From Candidatus Humimicrobium oleiphilum (GTDB lineage Bacteria; Actinomycetota; Humimicrobiia; Humimicrobiales; Humimicrobiaceae): 32,656 nucleotides of DNA. The stretch covers positions 21,898 to 54,553 of the forward strand of contig DBPS01000041.1 of NCBI GenBank assembly GCA_002304935.1, in the 5' to 3' direction. A model generated the notes under the pieces. It did not search any database and was not told the DNA's origin. It saw only the letters and a list, made by a program, of their open reading frames with translations. Below, in pieces: positions 1 through 8,391 of the stretch (the stretch's first letter is position 1; the number at the start of each line of letters is the position of its first letter). The translations under genes were made by a program, and so were the position numbers.

Positions 1-21
1 TCCCAGCTGAGCTACACCCCC
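1..21 (-). tRNA. partial tRNA-Ala (5' end only, cut by window edge)
   Basis: Read on the minus strand, the first 21 bases give the 5' acceptor strand GGGGGTG followed by TAGCTCAGCTGGGA, a standard D-stem and D-loop start. The 5' end is at position 21 and the rest of the gene lies beyond base 1. The anticodon is not visible, so the identity is inferred. GGGGGTGTAGCTCAGCTGGGA is typical of bacterial tRNA-Ala, and tRNA-Ala normally follows tRNA-Ile in the actinobacterial gyrA region, which fits this context. Confidence 0.72.
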
Positions 22-89
22 ACGGTTGACGGTATTGTAGAATAACACAATTTTTAAAAAAAATAAAGAAACATTATCGTATAAAAAAA

Positions 90-1169
90 TTATTTTATAT
101 GTTGCTTTATATAATCATCTATCTCATTATGCCCGCTTAAAATACTGATTCCGATTTTCATTTCTACTTTTTCACTGGGATTTATTGTTCTTACCCTGCC
201 AGCTTCTCTTTCTTTGTCTATGCCTGAAACAAAAGCATTCCCGGGTTCAAGGCCAAGAACATATTCTCCCGGGTTAAAATTTTTCCACTCAATAAGATAC
301 GGAAGATTTTCTTTTTTAAATTTGAGTCCGATACCCAGTCCGTTACCAGTATCAAGATTTCTGTTCACAAGAGCGGCATGGCAGAATCCCCCGCTGTCAG
401 CTTTTATATCATGTGCAAAAACTTCAGGACCGAAGTTGCTGACCGGTTTGATGAAATTATCAAACATTTTTATATTTTTCTCTGCATCTTCATTTAATGG
501 GATTATCTCACCTTTCCCGACATAAAGTTCTGCTTTATCATCAAGAAGAGGCCAGCCGAAATTCATGTGATACAAAACCATCAGTGGTGATTGCACAAAA
601 CCGAAATTCTCTATGGAATCTTCAATACTGACTACAGATTCAGATGAAGACAATTTGATACATCTTTCAAGTTCAAGTTTTTCCGAAAGTGCTTTTACCT
701 GTCGGACCTTACCGCTTATTTCCATTATATAATCATCATTTTCCCAATAAGACTTTGAAGAAATATTCCGGGCTGCAATATTAGCTATTCTTCCGTGAAG
801 TCCCAGTTCTTCTGAACCTATTGTTACCGGATCCCCGAAATATGTAAGTCCGCATGTGGTCAGCAGTCCTCCAAAAAAAGATCTAAGCCATTCATCGCTT
901 TTTGGTTCATAAAAAGAAGGATTGGTCTCACCTGTACATGAACGCCACACCAGAGGTATGCCTTTATATGAAAAAGCTGAAATATCCATTGCCCTGTCTA
1001 TAGCCACTGTCATATCTATCCCTGAGTTTATGCTTTTCAGATTAGCTGCTCTGACTCCTTTTGCCATTCCGTCCGAAAATTCAAAAAACCTTAATCCCCC
1101 TAACTGGCTGATATCGCCGATTCTTTTAATTATTTCTTCCTTTTTGAAATCATTGCCGAATATTTTCAT
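90..1169 (-). CDS. DUF4432 family (aldose 1-epimerase-like) protein
   Basis: The 359-residue product matches the DUF4432 branch of the galactose-mutarotase/aldose-epimerase superfamily, a beta-sandwich sugar-binding fold expected in the cytoplasm. Visible landmarks are the LHGR segment near residue 125, the YHMNFGWP segment near residue 203 and LEPGN close to the C-terminus, which carry the His and Glu residues conserved in mutarotase-like enzymes. There is no signal peptide. The start is supported by an AGGGAGCAGG ribosome-binding site just upstream. The gene lies between a ferredoxin-type gene and the tRNA-Ala. The substrate cannot be read from sequence; related proteins are linked to sugar epimerisation and to aldose-epimerase-like roles in carbohydrate catabolism. 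I am confident of the family and not of the reaction. Confidence 0.85.
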   Translation of the reverse strand: MKIFGNDFKKEEIIKRIGDISQLGGLRFFEFSDGMAKGVRAANLKSINSGIDMTVAIDRAMDISAFSYKGIPLVWRSCTGETNPSFYEPKSDEWLRSFFGGLLTTCGLTYFGDPVTIGSEELGLHGRIANIAARNISSKSYWENDDYIMEISGKVRQVKALSEKLELERCIKLSSSESVVSIEDSIENFGFVQSPLMVLYHMNFGWPLLDDKAELYVGKGEIIPLNEDAEKNIKMFDNFIKPVSNFGPEVFAHDIKADSGGFCHAALVNRNLDTGNGLGIGLKFKKENLPYLIEWKNFNPGEYVLGLEPGNAFVSGIDKEREAGRVRTINPSEKVEMKIGISILSGHNEIDDYIKQHIK

Positions 1170-1246
1170 TTTGCCTGCTCCCTGGTGATAAAAATAATAA
1201 AAATAAATTTAAAAACTTTTGAAAAAATTTCTTAATAAAAAGTCTG

Positions 1247-2152
1247 TTAAATAATTTCACCTTTTATACTTATTTTTACGGCTACAAACGGAATAATCCT
1301 GCCAGATCTTTTTATAGCTTCCTGCGCAATAGAAATAAGCCCGAAACAGCAAGGTACTTCCATATATACAACTGTTATAGATTTAATATCATTATTGCTG
1401 ACTATGTCACTGATACGCTGCAGATAAAATTGTGCGTCATCAAATTTGGGACAGCCTATAAGTAATACTTTTCCTTTTAAAAATTTTTCATGAAAATCAG
1501 GATGTGTAAACGGAACACAATCGGCAGCTATTAAAAGACTTGAATTTTGCAAAAAAGGAGCATTTGGCGGTACAAGTTTTATCTGTATCGGCCAATGTTT
1601 TAATTGTGTCTTTTTTACTATTTCTTCTTCAGGCATTTCACTTAAAGGCGTTTTCCATATACCTGGTTCTACCTTATGCGTTTTTTCCTTATCAGTAAAA
1701 TCTGCAATCCGGGAACCCGGACATACACCTGAAGAACCGCACTCTGTATTTTTCTCTTTTTCTGAATTTTCTTCCTTAATACTCTCTTCTTTAAAATCGT
1801 CAGGGATTTCTATATTTTTTTCTTTTAGATAATCAAGAGCCTGTCTGAGGTACTCTGTTTCATTATGATCTTTTAAGTGCCTGAGATGAGCATTTATTAC
1901 ATTTATTCCCTGTTCCGCAATATTGTCCATCACTCTTTTTTCATCATAAGGTAATGCTTCTCTTTCCTCTGTAGCAATTGCTCCCACAGGACATTCTCCG
2001 ATACATGCTCCCAGGCCATCACAAAACAAATCACTCACAAGTCTTGCCTTGCCATCAATTATCTGCAAAGCTCCCTCAGGGCAGTTCGGGATACAACTCC
2101 CGCAGCCGTTACAGAGTTCTTCATTGATATTAATTACTTTTCTTTTAACCAT
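1247..2152 (-). CDS. ferredoxin-type 4Fe-4S protein with C-terminal cysteine-containing domain
   Basis: The N-terminus of this 301-residue protein has a complete 4Fe-4S motif (C14, C17, C20, C24-P). A second ferredoxin half follows, reading CDGLGACIGECP, where C44, C50 and C54 are present but the expected cysteine at position 47 is Leu. A charged linker (about residues 85-165) leads to a C-terminal domain with further cysteines in AADC, IGCPKFDD and the CCFGL pair. This architecture is common in anaerobic Clostridia and Actinobacteria, usually annotated only as a 4Fe-4S binding protein, and is likely cytoplasmic. An AAGGAAGG ribosome-binding site precedes the ATG. The gene lies between tRNA-Ile and the DUF4432 gene. 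An electron-transfer or redox-sensing role is inferred; the partner is unknown. Confidence 0.85.
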   Translation of the reverse strand: MVKRKVININEELCNGCGSCIPNCPEGALQIIDGKARLVSDLFCDGLGACIGECPVGAIATEEREALPYDEKRVMDNIAEQGINVINAHLRHLKDHNETEYLRQALDYLKEKNIEIPDDFKEESIKEENSEKEKNTECGSSGVCPGSRIADFTDKEKTHKVEPGIWKTPLSEMPEEEIVKKTQLKHWPIQIKLVPPNAPFLQNSSLLIAADCVPFTHPDFHEKFLKGKVLLIGCPKFDDAQFYLQRISDIVSNNDIKSITVVYMEVPCCFGLISIAQEAIKRSGRIIPFVAVKISIKGEII

Positions 2153-2291
2153 CCGGGCCTTCCTTGTATTAATAATATGGATTTTGAATTAATATTGATT
2201 TTTTTATCAGAAATCGGATCTATCTTAATTTTTTGATTGAATAAGAATGGTTCTCAGTATCAGTCTGATCATTTCAAGCAGATTTTACCAA

Positions 2292-2368
2292 TGGTGGGCG
2301 TATCTGGACTCGAACCAGAGGCCTCGTCCTTATCAGGGACGCGCTCTAACCATCTGAGCTATACGCCC
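2292..2368 (-). tRNA. tRNA-Ile (anticodon GAT)
   Basis: The minus strand folds as a full tRNA: acceptor GGGCGTA pairs with TACGCCC, the D arm reads TAGCTCAGATGGTTAGAGC, the anticodon GAT lies at 2332-2334, and the T arm contains GGTTCGAGTCC. Discriminator A (2295) and an encoded CCA (2292-2294) are present. It lies just downstream of the gyrA/DUF3566 genes, the usual actinobacterial position of tRNA-Ile. Confidence 0.97.
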
Positions 2369-2417
2369 TAGGCAAAAAAATCCGCAAGCGATAAAATATC
2401 AATATTAAAGGTATTTG

Positions 2418-2864
2418 TCAATCAGATTGTAAGGGTTTGGAAGCTTTATTTTCTACAGCAGAATTCTTATCTTTAAATCTTAATTCAATACCTCCGCTTA
2501 TTTTCAGTATCACATTAAAAATCCATGTAAGGAAAGTGACTATAGCTGCAAAAACAACTGAAAATAAAAGTCCCACAACAATAAAGATAATTATTCCCGT
2601 AACTCCCATTCCGCCTGCAAAGAGATTCATATCGGTTATATTGATGCCAAAAGACTGCATTGTAGTCGCAAGACCTGCATTTTCAAACATATTTTCAAAA
2701 TTCAGTCCCGAAATCTCCAATCCCATCCAGGATAAAAGAGAAAATATTGCAAATACAACAACACCCAATGCAAAAAAAATCAGATAAGCGATTATGGTAA
2801 TTTTAAAGACAGACCATTCGCTTATGCTGCCTACTATTCTTCTGGTGACATTTGTTTTAGCCAT
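2418..2864 (-). CDS. DUF3566 transmembrane protein
   Basis: This 148-residue protein has a hydrophilic N-terminus (residues 1-18), a first membrane helix at about 22-44, an extracytoplasmic-type loop and a long hydrophobic stretch at about 88-121. It ends with the GGIELRFKDK segment typical of DUF3566. DUF3566 proteins are actinobacterial and sit directly after gyrA and before tRNA-Ile, exactly as here. Their function is unknown. A strong CAGGGGGG ribosome-binding site precedes the ATG. The upstream DUF4870 gene ends in a strong hairpin plus U tract only about 20 bases before this start, so expression needs readthrough or a promoter overlapping that hairpin. I am confident of the family and nothing can be said of activity. 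Confidence 0.88.
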   Translation of the reverse strand: MAKTNVTRRIVGSISEWSVFKITIIAYLIFFALGVVVFAIFSLLSWMGLEISGLNFENMFENAGLATTMQSFGINITDMNLFAGGMGVTGIIIFIVVGLLFSVVFAAIVTFLTWIFNVILKISGGIELRFKDKNSAVENKASKPLQSD

Positions 2865-2884
2865 AACATCCCCCCTGTTTTATT

Positions 2885-2936
2885 AAAAAATAGACTTACT
2901 GAAATTGGAAAGATATCCTCTGACAGTAAGTCTATT
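2885..2936 (-). terminator. long hairpin plus U-tract downstream of DUF4870 gene
   Basis: A perfect 13-bp inverted repeat, AATAGACTTACTG (2889-2901) and CAGTAAGTCTATT (2924-2936), is separated by 22 bases that can form a smaller GGA/TCC inner stem. On the minus strand the hairpin is followed directly by a run of T (2885-2890). This is the layout of an intrinsic terminator for the gene ending at 2972. Its position 20 bases ahead of the DUF3566 start also allows an attenuator role. Confidence 0.75.
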
Positions 2937-2971
2937 GAAAATATTAAGAAGAATAGACAATAGAAGAAAAT

Positions 2972-3358
2972 TTATTCTTTATAAAATTTGTTCATAAGTC
3001 CTCTTAAGAATGGTATGTAATATCTTTCCCCATTGAATGCTTTGACAAGTGCAATTATTGCAAATATCCAGCAGACACCTGCTGCTACATAACCAAGCCA
3101 TGAGAAGAAAAACCATCCGATATAAGGAATAAGACCAAGAATAACTGATATGACAATAATACAAACTACTTCAAGGATTCCGATAATCAAAGCCTGAAGT
3201 GCATGGAATTTAACAAATTTATTCTCTTTTTCAAGGAGATAAATTATAAGACCTCCCAGCCAGCTGAAGATATAAGCAATTAAACATGCGATCTTTGGCT
3301 CAAGGCCGGTCGAACTTTTTTTGTTGAAATCTGCATCTACTACTTTTTGATCTGCCAT
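2972..3358 (-). CDS. DUF4870 (Tic20-like) small membrane protein
   Basis: This 128-residue protein has a short polar N-terminus and three hydrophobic helices at about 23-42, 56-78 and 84-107. The segment between helices, KFVKFHALQALI, matches the motif typical of the DUF4870/Tic20-like family. It ends with a basic tail at the membrane edge. Function is unknown; family members are often near stress or envelope genes. A clear AGGAGGG ribosome-binding site lies 5 bases from the ATG, a sigma-70-type promoter lies upstream at 3426-3454, and a terminator follows the gene, so it is probably a single-gene unit inserted between gyrA and DUF3566. Confidence 0.82.
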   Translation of the reverse strand: MADQKVVDADFNKKSSTGLEPKIACLIAYIFSWLGGLIIYLLEKENKFVKFHALQALIIGILEVVCIIVISVILGLIPYIGWFFFSWLGYVAAGVCWIFAIIALVKAFNGERYYIPFLRGLMNKFYKE

Positions 3359-3425
3359 AATACCCTCCTGTAAATAATGTTGGCGATATTTTTAGAAAAT
3401 ATTTCCTGGATACAATAGTTTAATT

Positions 3426-3454
3426 ATATTATCTAATAAGTTCAATTAAAACAA
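3426..3454 (-). promoter_or_regulatory. putative sigma-70 promoter for DUF4870 gene
   Basis: The minus strand reads TTGTTT (3449-3454), a 17-base spacer, then TAATAT (3426-3431), followed about 65 bases later by the AGGAGGG ribosome-binding site of the gene starting at 3358. Spacing is ideal and box matches are moderate. In such AT-rich DNA this is a prediction only. Confidence 0.4.
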
Positions 3455-3482
3455 TAACATTAAAAAAGATATATAAATATTA

Positions 3483-5921
3483 TTATTGTGATTCTTCAGG
3501 AGCTGTAAATGCTGTTGATGCCACTTGATCTCCCTTTTCAAGATTCATTATTTTTACTCCCTGGCTTGCCCTTCCGAATCTGGATATGGATTTCGCAGGT
3601 GTCCTTATTACTATTCCGTTCTGGGACATTATTATTACATCATAATCCTCCCTTAAAATCCCGGCGCCTGCTATTTTTCCTTTTTTCTCTGTAACAATTA
3701 TTGCTTTTACACCTTTGCCGCCTCTGTGGATCCTGGAAAACTCTGTCACAACTGTCCTTTTGCCAAAGCCATTGTCAGTCAGTATGAAAAGATCACTGTT
3801 TAAATCCCTTACAACAACCATTGAAAGAACCTCATCGCCTTTTGACAGCCTCATGCCTGTGACACCCTGGGTTGTCCTTCCCATAGGCCTGCAATCCTTC
3901 TCTGAAAATCTGATTCCCTGTCCGTTCTTTGTTATCAGGATTATGTCATCCTTGCCGCTTGTCCTCTCAACTCCGATAAGTTCGTCTTTTTCCTTCAGTA
4001 TTATTGCAGCAATTCCGTCTTTTCTTGAAGATCTGTACTCGTAAAGAGAGGTCTTTTTAACAAAACCTTTTTTGGTTGCCATTATTATATATTCGTTTTC
4101 GCTGAATTCCTTGACAGCAATTACGGCTCTCACTCTTTCGCCCTGTTTGAAAGGAAGTATGTTTACTATAGCTTTCCCTTTTGAGATTTTGCTGCCTTCA
4201 GGTATTTCATGTACCTTGAGTTTGTATACTTTTCCGAAATTAGAGAAGAACATTATAAAGTTATGTGTTGAAGAAATGAAAAGATGCTCTACAAAATCTT
4301 CCTCTTTCAGATTCATCCCTGTTACTCCCCTGCCCCCTCTGTTCTGCTTTCTGTAAGTAGTAACCGGCAGCCTTTTGATATATCCGCTGTGAGTAATGGA
4401 AATAACATTTTCTTCTTCAGCAATAAGGTCTTCTATGTCCCAGTCTGCACTCTGGGTAGTTATTTCTGTTCTTCTTTCATCAGAATATTTTTTCTTTATT
4501 TCTTTTAATTCGTCTTTTATTATTCCATATATAAGCTTGTCATCGCCCAGGATCTTCTTCAGATTCTGGATTTTTTCCATAAGTTCTTTATATTCAGCTT
4601 TGACTTTTTCCCTTTCAAGTGCGGTAAGCCTCTGGAGCCTCATATCAAGGATTGCCTGTGCCTGTATCTCAGTAAGATTAAATTTCTTTACAAGTCCTGC
4701 TTTGGCAGTAGGAACATCTTTGGAAGCCCTTATAAGTTTGATGACTTCATCAAGATTATCGATTGCAATAAGAAGGCCTTCGAGTATGTGTGCTCTTTCC
4801 TCAGCCTTCCTGAGTTCGAATTTTGTTCTTTTTACTACTACTTCAAATCTGTGCTTAACATACTCATGAATTATTTCCTTGATATTAAGTGTCCTTGGAA
4901 CATTCTTTACCAGTGCCAGAAGGATTATTCCAAAAGTGCTCTCAAGCTGGGTATGTTTGAATAGCTGATTTGCAACAATATTGGGATCAGCTTCTCTTTT
5001 TACATCAACTACTATACGCATGCCGCTTCTGTCTGATTCATCCCGCAAGTCACTTATACCGTCTATCTTTTTTTCTTTTACTGCATCTGCAATTCTTTCA
5101 ACCAGGCTTGATTTGTTTACCTGATATGGAATTTCGCTGATAATTACCTGCTGCTTGCCTTTCTTTGTCTGTTCTATATGGACTCTCCCCCTGACGGTGA
5201 TTATCCCTCTTCCGGTGCTGTAAGCATCGACTATTCCTTTTATACCCATTATTTTTCCGCCTGTTGGAAAATCAGGTCCCTTTATGTACTTCATCAGGTC
5301 ATTGATGCTTATTTCATTATTATCAATAAATGCTATGGTTCCATCTATTACTTCGCCAAGATTGTGCGGCGGTATATTGGTTGCCATTCCCACTGCTATA
5401 CCGCTTGAGCCATTTACAAGAAGGTTCGGTATCTTTGCAGGAAGTATCAGGGGCTCTTTAAGTGAACCATCAAAATTGTCTGTAAAATCCACTGTTTCTT
5501 TTTCAAGGTCAGCAAGCATTTCTTCAGCAAACTCTGCCAGTCTTGCTTCTGTATATCTCATGGCTGCAGCACTATCTCCGTCAACTGAACCGAAGTTTCC
5601 ATGTCCTTCTACGAGCGGATACCTGAATGAGAAGTCCTGAGCCATCCTTACCATTGAATCATATACGGCAGTATCACCATGCGGATGATATTTTCCCAGG
5701 ACTTCGCCGACTATCCTTGCGCTTTTTTTAAACGGAGTATTATGCTTCATACCCATATCAAGCATTGCATAAAGAATTCTTCTGTGCACAGGTTTTAATC
5801 CGTCTTTTACATCAGGAAGCGCCCGGCCGACTATTACACTCATAGCATAGCTCAGATAACTATCCTGCATTTCTGCTTCTATGCCTACATTTTTTATTTT
5901 TCCTCTTATCTCATAAACCAT
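3483..5921 (-). CDS. gyrA: DNA gyrase subunit A
   Basis: GyrA cleaves and rejoins DNA to introduce negative supercoils in an A2B2 complex with GyrB. The 812-residue length is normal. The breakage-reunion domain starts with SYAMSVIVGRALPDVKDG. The catalytic tyrosine is Y123 in AMRYTEARL. The quinolone-pocket segment HPHGDTAVYD carries Thr at residue 84 (the usual Ser position) and Asp at 88. The C-terminal beta-pinwheel contains the GyrA box QNRGGRG at 526-532, which marks it as gyrase rather than topoisomerase IV, and later HRGGKG-type blades. The gene begins 24 bases after gyrB with AAGGGTAA upstream of the ATG, so the two are almost certainly cotranscribed. Confidence 0.98.
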   Translation of the reverse strand: MVYEIRGKIKNVGIEAEMQDSYLSYAMSVIVGRALPDVKDGLKPVHRRILYAMLDMGMKHNTPFKKSARIVGEVLGKYHPHGDTAVYDSMVRMAQDFSFRYPLVEGHGNFGSVDGDSAAAMRYTEARLAEFAEEMLADLEKETVDFTDNFDGSLKEPLILPAKIPNLLVNGSSGIAVGMATNIPPHNLGEVIDGTIAFIDNNEISINDLMKYIKGPDFPTGGKIMGIKGIVDAYSTGRGIITVRGRVHIEQTKKGKQQVIISEIPYQVNKSSLVERIADAVKEKKIDGISDLRDESDRSGMRIVVDVKREADPNIVANQLFKHTQLESTFGIILLALVKNVPRTLNIKEIIHEYVKHRFEVVVKRTKFELRKAEERAHILEGLLIAIDNLDEVIKLIRASKDVPTAKAGLVKKFNLTEIQAQAILDMRLQRLTALEREKVKAEYKELMEKIQNLKKILGDDKLIYGIIKDELKEIKKKYSDERRTEITTQSADWDIEDLIAEEENVISITHSGYIKRLPVTTYRKQNRGGRGVTGMNLKEEDFVEHLFISSTHNFIMFFSNFGKVYKLKVHEIPEGSKISKGKAIVNILPFKQGERVRAVIAVKEFSENEYIIMATKKGFVKKTSLYEYRSSRKDGIAAIILKEKDELIGVERTSGKDDIILITKNGQGIRFSEKDCRPMGRTTQGVTGMRLSKGDEVLSMVVVRDLNSDLFILTDNGFGKRTVVTEFSRIHRGGKGVKAIIVTEKKGKIAGAGILREDYDVIIMSQNGIVIRTPAKSISRFGRASQGVKIMNLEKGDQVASTAFTAPEESQ

Positions 5922-5945
5922 GTGGTTACCCTTTTATAATTAATT

Positions 5946-7850
5946 TTAAACATCAATAAATGTAACTCCTTTTGCATTCTTCTCAATAAATTCTCTTCTG
6001 GGCTCGACTTTGTCACCCATCAGAGTTGAGAAAATATCATCAGCAATCAGGAGGTCTTCGATTTCAACTTTAAGAAGAGTCCTTTTTTCCGGATCCATTG
6101 TAGTATCCCATAACTGTTCGGCATCCATTTCTCCAAGACCTTTATATCTCTGAATGATATATTTTTTGTTTTTTATACTATCAAGTACTTTCTTCAGCTC
6201 CTCGTCTGAATATGCATAATGAACATCCTTGGATTCTTTTATCTGATAAAGCGGAGGCTGGGCTATATAAACATAACCTTCTTCAACCAGTTTTGGCATA
6301 TATCTGAAAAGAAAGGTAAGTATAAGAGTTCTTATATGCGCTCCGTCAACATCCGCATCAGTCATGATTATTATTTTCCCATATCTTGCGTTTTTAATAT
6401 CGAATTCATCTCCGATACCTGTTCCCATTGCTGTGATCATTGCAAGTATTTCAACGCTTGAAAGGATTTTATGGAGCCTTGCCTTCTCAACATTTAAAAT
6501 TTTGCCTCTCAGCGGAAGTATAGCCTGGAACCTTCTGTCACGTGCCTGCTTTGCGCTGCCGCCTGCAGAATCTCCTTCAACCAGGTAAAGCTCGCAGAAT
6601 TCTGGTTCACTCATTGAACAATCAGCCAGCTTTCCCGGAAGAGAGCCTGACTCAAGCATGGATTTTCTTCTTGTAAGATCTCTTGCTTTTTTTGCCGCAC
6701 TTCTTGCATGGGAAGCATCAATGCACTTTGCAACAATCGCCTTTGCTGCATCAGGATTTTCCTCGAAAAATTCTGCAAGTTTTGAATTTACAGTTGATTC
6801 TACAAATCCTTTAATTTCACTATTGCCAAGTTTGGTCTTTGTCTGTCCTTCAAACTGCGGTTCCTTGAGCCTAACGCTTATAATAGCTGTAAGACCTTCT
6901 CTCACATCTTCTCCCTGCAGGTTCTCGTCCTTTTCTTTTAAAAGACCGGAGCTTCTGGCATAGTCATTGACTGTTCTTGTTATTGCTCCCTTAAATCCGC
7001 TAAGATGTGTTCCGCCTTCAGTAGTATTGATATTGTTTGCAAATGAAAAAATGGATTCAGAATAACCGCCCGTGTACTGCATTGCAATTTCAACTTCATG
7101 ATCAGTCTCCTGATTCTGCATATATATGATTTTTTTGTGAATGATATCTTTCTTTTCGCAAAGATATTTTATGAAGTCAATGATTCCGCCTTCATATTTA
7201 TAGCTTTCTCTTAACTCCGGCTCCTGCCTTTTGTCAACAAAAGTTATTTCCAGCCCCTTATTAAGGAATGCCATCTCTTTAAAACGAGTTGAAAGGATTT
7301 CACTTTTATAATCAATTTCCTCAAAAATTTCTTTATCAGGCCAGAATGTAACAAGCGTACCGCTATGGTTTGTCTTCTCTCCTCTTACAAGATCAGTTAC
7401 CGGATTGCCTTTTTCGAATGTCTGCTGGAAAACATATCCGTCCCTTCTTATCTCAACTATAAATTTTTCAGAAAGTGCATTTACTACGGATATGCCGACC
7501 CCGTGCAGACCGCCGGAAACTTTATATCCCTCTCCTCCGAATTTACCTCCTGCATGAAGTTTTGTAAGGACAATCTCGACAGCCGGTCTGTCATATTTGT
7601 CCATTTTCTTAACAGGAATTCCTCTTCCGTTATCTATTTCAGTAACGGAACCATCTTTATTTATTACAATAAATATTTTGTCACAAAAACCTGCCATTGC
7701 TTCATCAATGCTGTTGTCAACAGCTTCATAGATCATGTGATGAAGCCCCCTGGTTCCTGTTGAGCCTATATACATGCCTGGTCTTTTCCTGACAGCAGCT
7801 AGCCCCTCAAGAACCGTGATATCCTTGGCATCATAAGTCGAATCTGTCAA
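5946..7850 (-). CDS. gyrB: DNA gyrase subunit B
   Basis: GyrB is the ATPase partner of GyrA. The 634-residue protein starts with a GHKL ATPase domain: YEAVDNSIDEA near residue 41, DNGRGIPV near 73 and GGLHGVGISVVNA near 113. It continues with the transducer domain and a TOPRIM region containing EGDSAGG (425-431) and DADVDGAH (498-505), and ends with the GyrB tail (YIIQRYKGLGEMDAEQLW). Length matches short-form bacterial GyrB. The chosen start is TTG at 7850, giving MTDSTYDAKDI, which aligns with family N-termini. It is preceded by a GGCGGGTGG stretch and a small hairpin at 7864-7884. A 241-base leader separates it from the upstream DUF721 gene, so gyrB-gyrA probably has its own promoter. Confidence 0.98.
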   Translation of the reverse strand: MTDSTYDAKDITVLEGLAAVRKRPGMYIGSTGTRGLHHMIYEAVDNSIDEAMAGFCDKIFIVINKDGSVTEIDNGRGIPVKKMDKYDRPAVEIVLTKLHAGGKFGGEGYKVSGGLHGVGISVVNALSEKFIVEIRRDGYVFQQTFEKGNPVTDLVRGEKTNHSGTLVTFWPDKEIFEEIDYKSEILSTRFKEMAFLNKGLEITFVDKRQEPELRESYKYEGGIIDFIKYLCEKKDIIHKKIIYMQNQETDHEVEIAMQYTGGYSESIFSFANNINTTEGGTHLSGFKGAITRTVNDYARSSGLLKEKDENLQGEDVREGLTAIISVRLKEPQFEGQTKTKLGNSEIKGFVESTVNSKLAEFFEENPDAAKAIVAKCIDASHARSAAKKARDLTRRKSMLESGSLPGKLADCSMSEPEFCELYLVEGDSAGGSAKQARDRRFQAILPLRGKILNVEKARLHKILSSVEILAMITAMGTGIGDEFDIKNARYGKIIIMTDADVDGAHIRTLILTFLFRYMPKLVEEGYVYIAQPPLYQIKESKDVHYAYSDEELKKVLDSIKNKKYIIQRYKGLGEMDAEQLWDTTMDPEKRTLLKVEIEDLLIADDIFSTLMGDKVEPRREFIEKNAKGVTFIDV

Positions 7851-7863
7851 AATAATCCACCCG

Positions 7864-7884
7864 CCTTTTTACAAAATAAAAAGG
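7864..7884 (-). promoter_or_regulatory. small hairpin in gyrB leader next to the ribosome-binding region
   Basis: On the minus strand CCTTTTT, a 7-base loop and AAAAAGG form a 7-bp stem that ends directly before the GGCGGGTGG stretch and 13 bases before the TTG start of gyrB. It is weak because it is mostly A-T. It could tune translation or could be chance in AT-rich DNA. Confidence 0.3.
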
Positions 7885-7988
7885 TAACAAGCCTGGCTGC
7901 CCGCAAAAAGTATTAAACTTATTACCCCGATAAAAAATAACTTGATTTTATTCAAATTTAAATTATTAAAAATAATTAATTAATGTTA

Positions 7989-7997
7989 ATTATATCA
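7989..7997 (-). promoter_or_regulatory. putative extended -10 promoter for gyrB-gyrA
   Basis: The minus strand reads TGA directly before TATAAT (7989-7994), a perfect -10 hexamer with the extended TG element. No good -35 box is present at the right distance. It would give a leader of about 130 bases before the gyrB TTG start. The 241-base gap 7851-8091 contains no gene and is otherwise very AT-rich. Confidence 0.45.
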
Positions 7998-8091
7998 GAC
8001 TTAAGCACAAATTTCACTTAATTTGGATTAAGTTTTAAAAAAAGTTTATATAAATAAAAAAATCTAATATCAAATAATTAGTTAGAATTTT

Positions 8092-8391
8092 TTATTTCAA
8101 ATCAGGTTTGATCCTAAGTTCTCTGACTGCTTCATCATTAAGAAAAGCATTTATTTTGCTTATTATTTCCTGTGACATCATCCCCAGCTCTGTTGACCAT
8201 ATCGGGTTTGATGTTGAAATATATAAAATCTTATTGCGAAGCATCCTTGGTTTCGCATGCAGTGAAATATCTCTGCCGACTATTACTGACCAGTAATTAA
8301 AAATTTTATGATTGTTAATTTTTTTTGCTATATTTTTATTCTGTATATATGTTTTAAGCACATCGGCAATATTGTCAGGCTCAAACATCAC
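8092..8391 (-). CDS. DUF721 (DciA-like) protein
   Basis: The 99-residue protein fits the DUF721 family, which includes DciA, the bacterial replicative-helicase loader/operator. Visible signatures are NYWSVIVG around W34, then HAKPRMLRNKILYISTSNP, PIWSTELG and an IINAFLND-like C-terminal helix. In Actinobacteria a DUF721 gene lies between recF and gyrB, as here. The start overlaps the end of the upstream HdrD-like gene by 4 bases (ATGA), implying translational coupling with that redox gene. Family assignment is good; helicase interaction is inferred from homologues. Confidence 0.85.
   Translation of the reverse strand: MMFEPDNIADVLKTYIQNKNIAKKINNHKIFNYWSVIVGRDISLHAKPRMLRNKILYISTSNPIWSTELGMMSQEIISKINAFLNDEAVRELRIKPDLK

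Noticed and set aside
3509..5640. Several long open frames on the strand opposite gyrA
   Set aside because: They lie wholly within the strongly conserved gyrA gene, have no recognisable domains and arise from its codon pattern.
6219..7763. Open frames opposite gyrB
   Set aside because: They overlap conserved GyrB coding sequence, lack motifs and show no independent ribosome-binding site worth noting.
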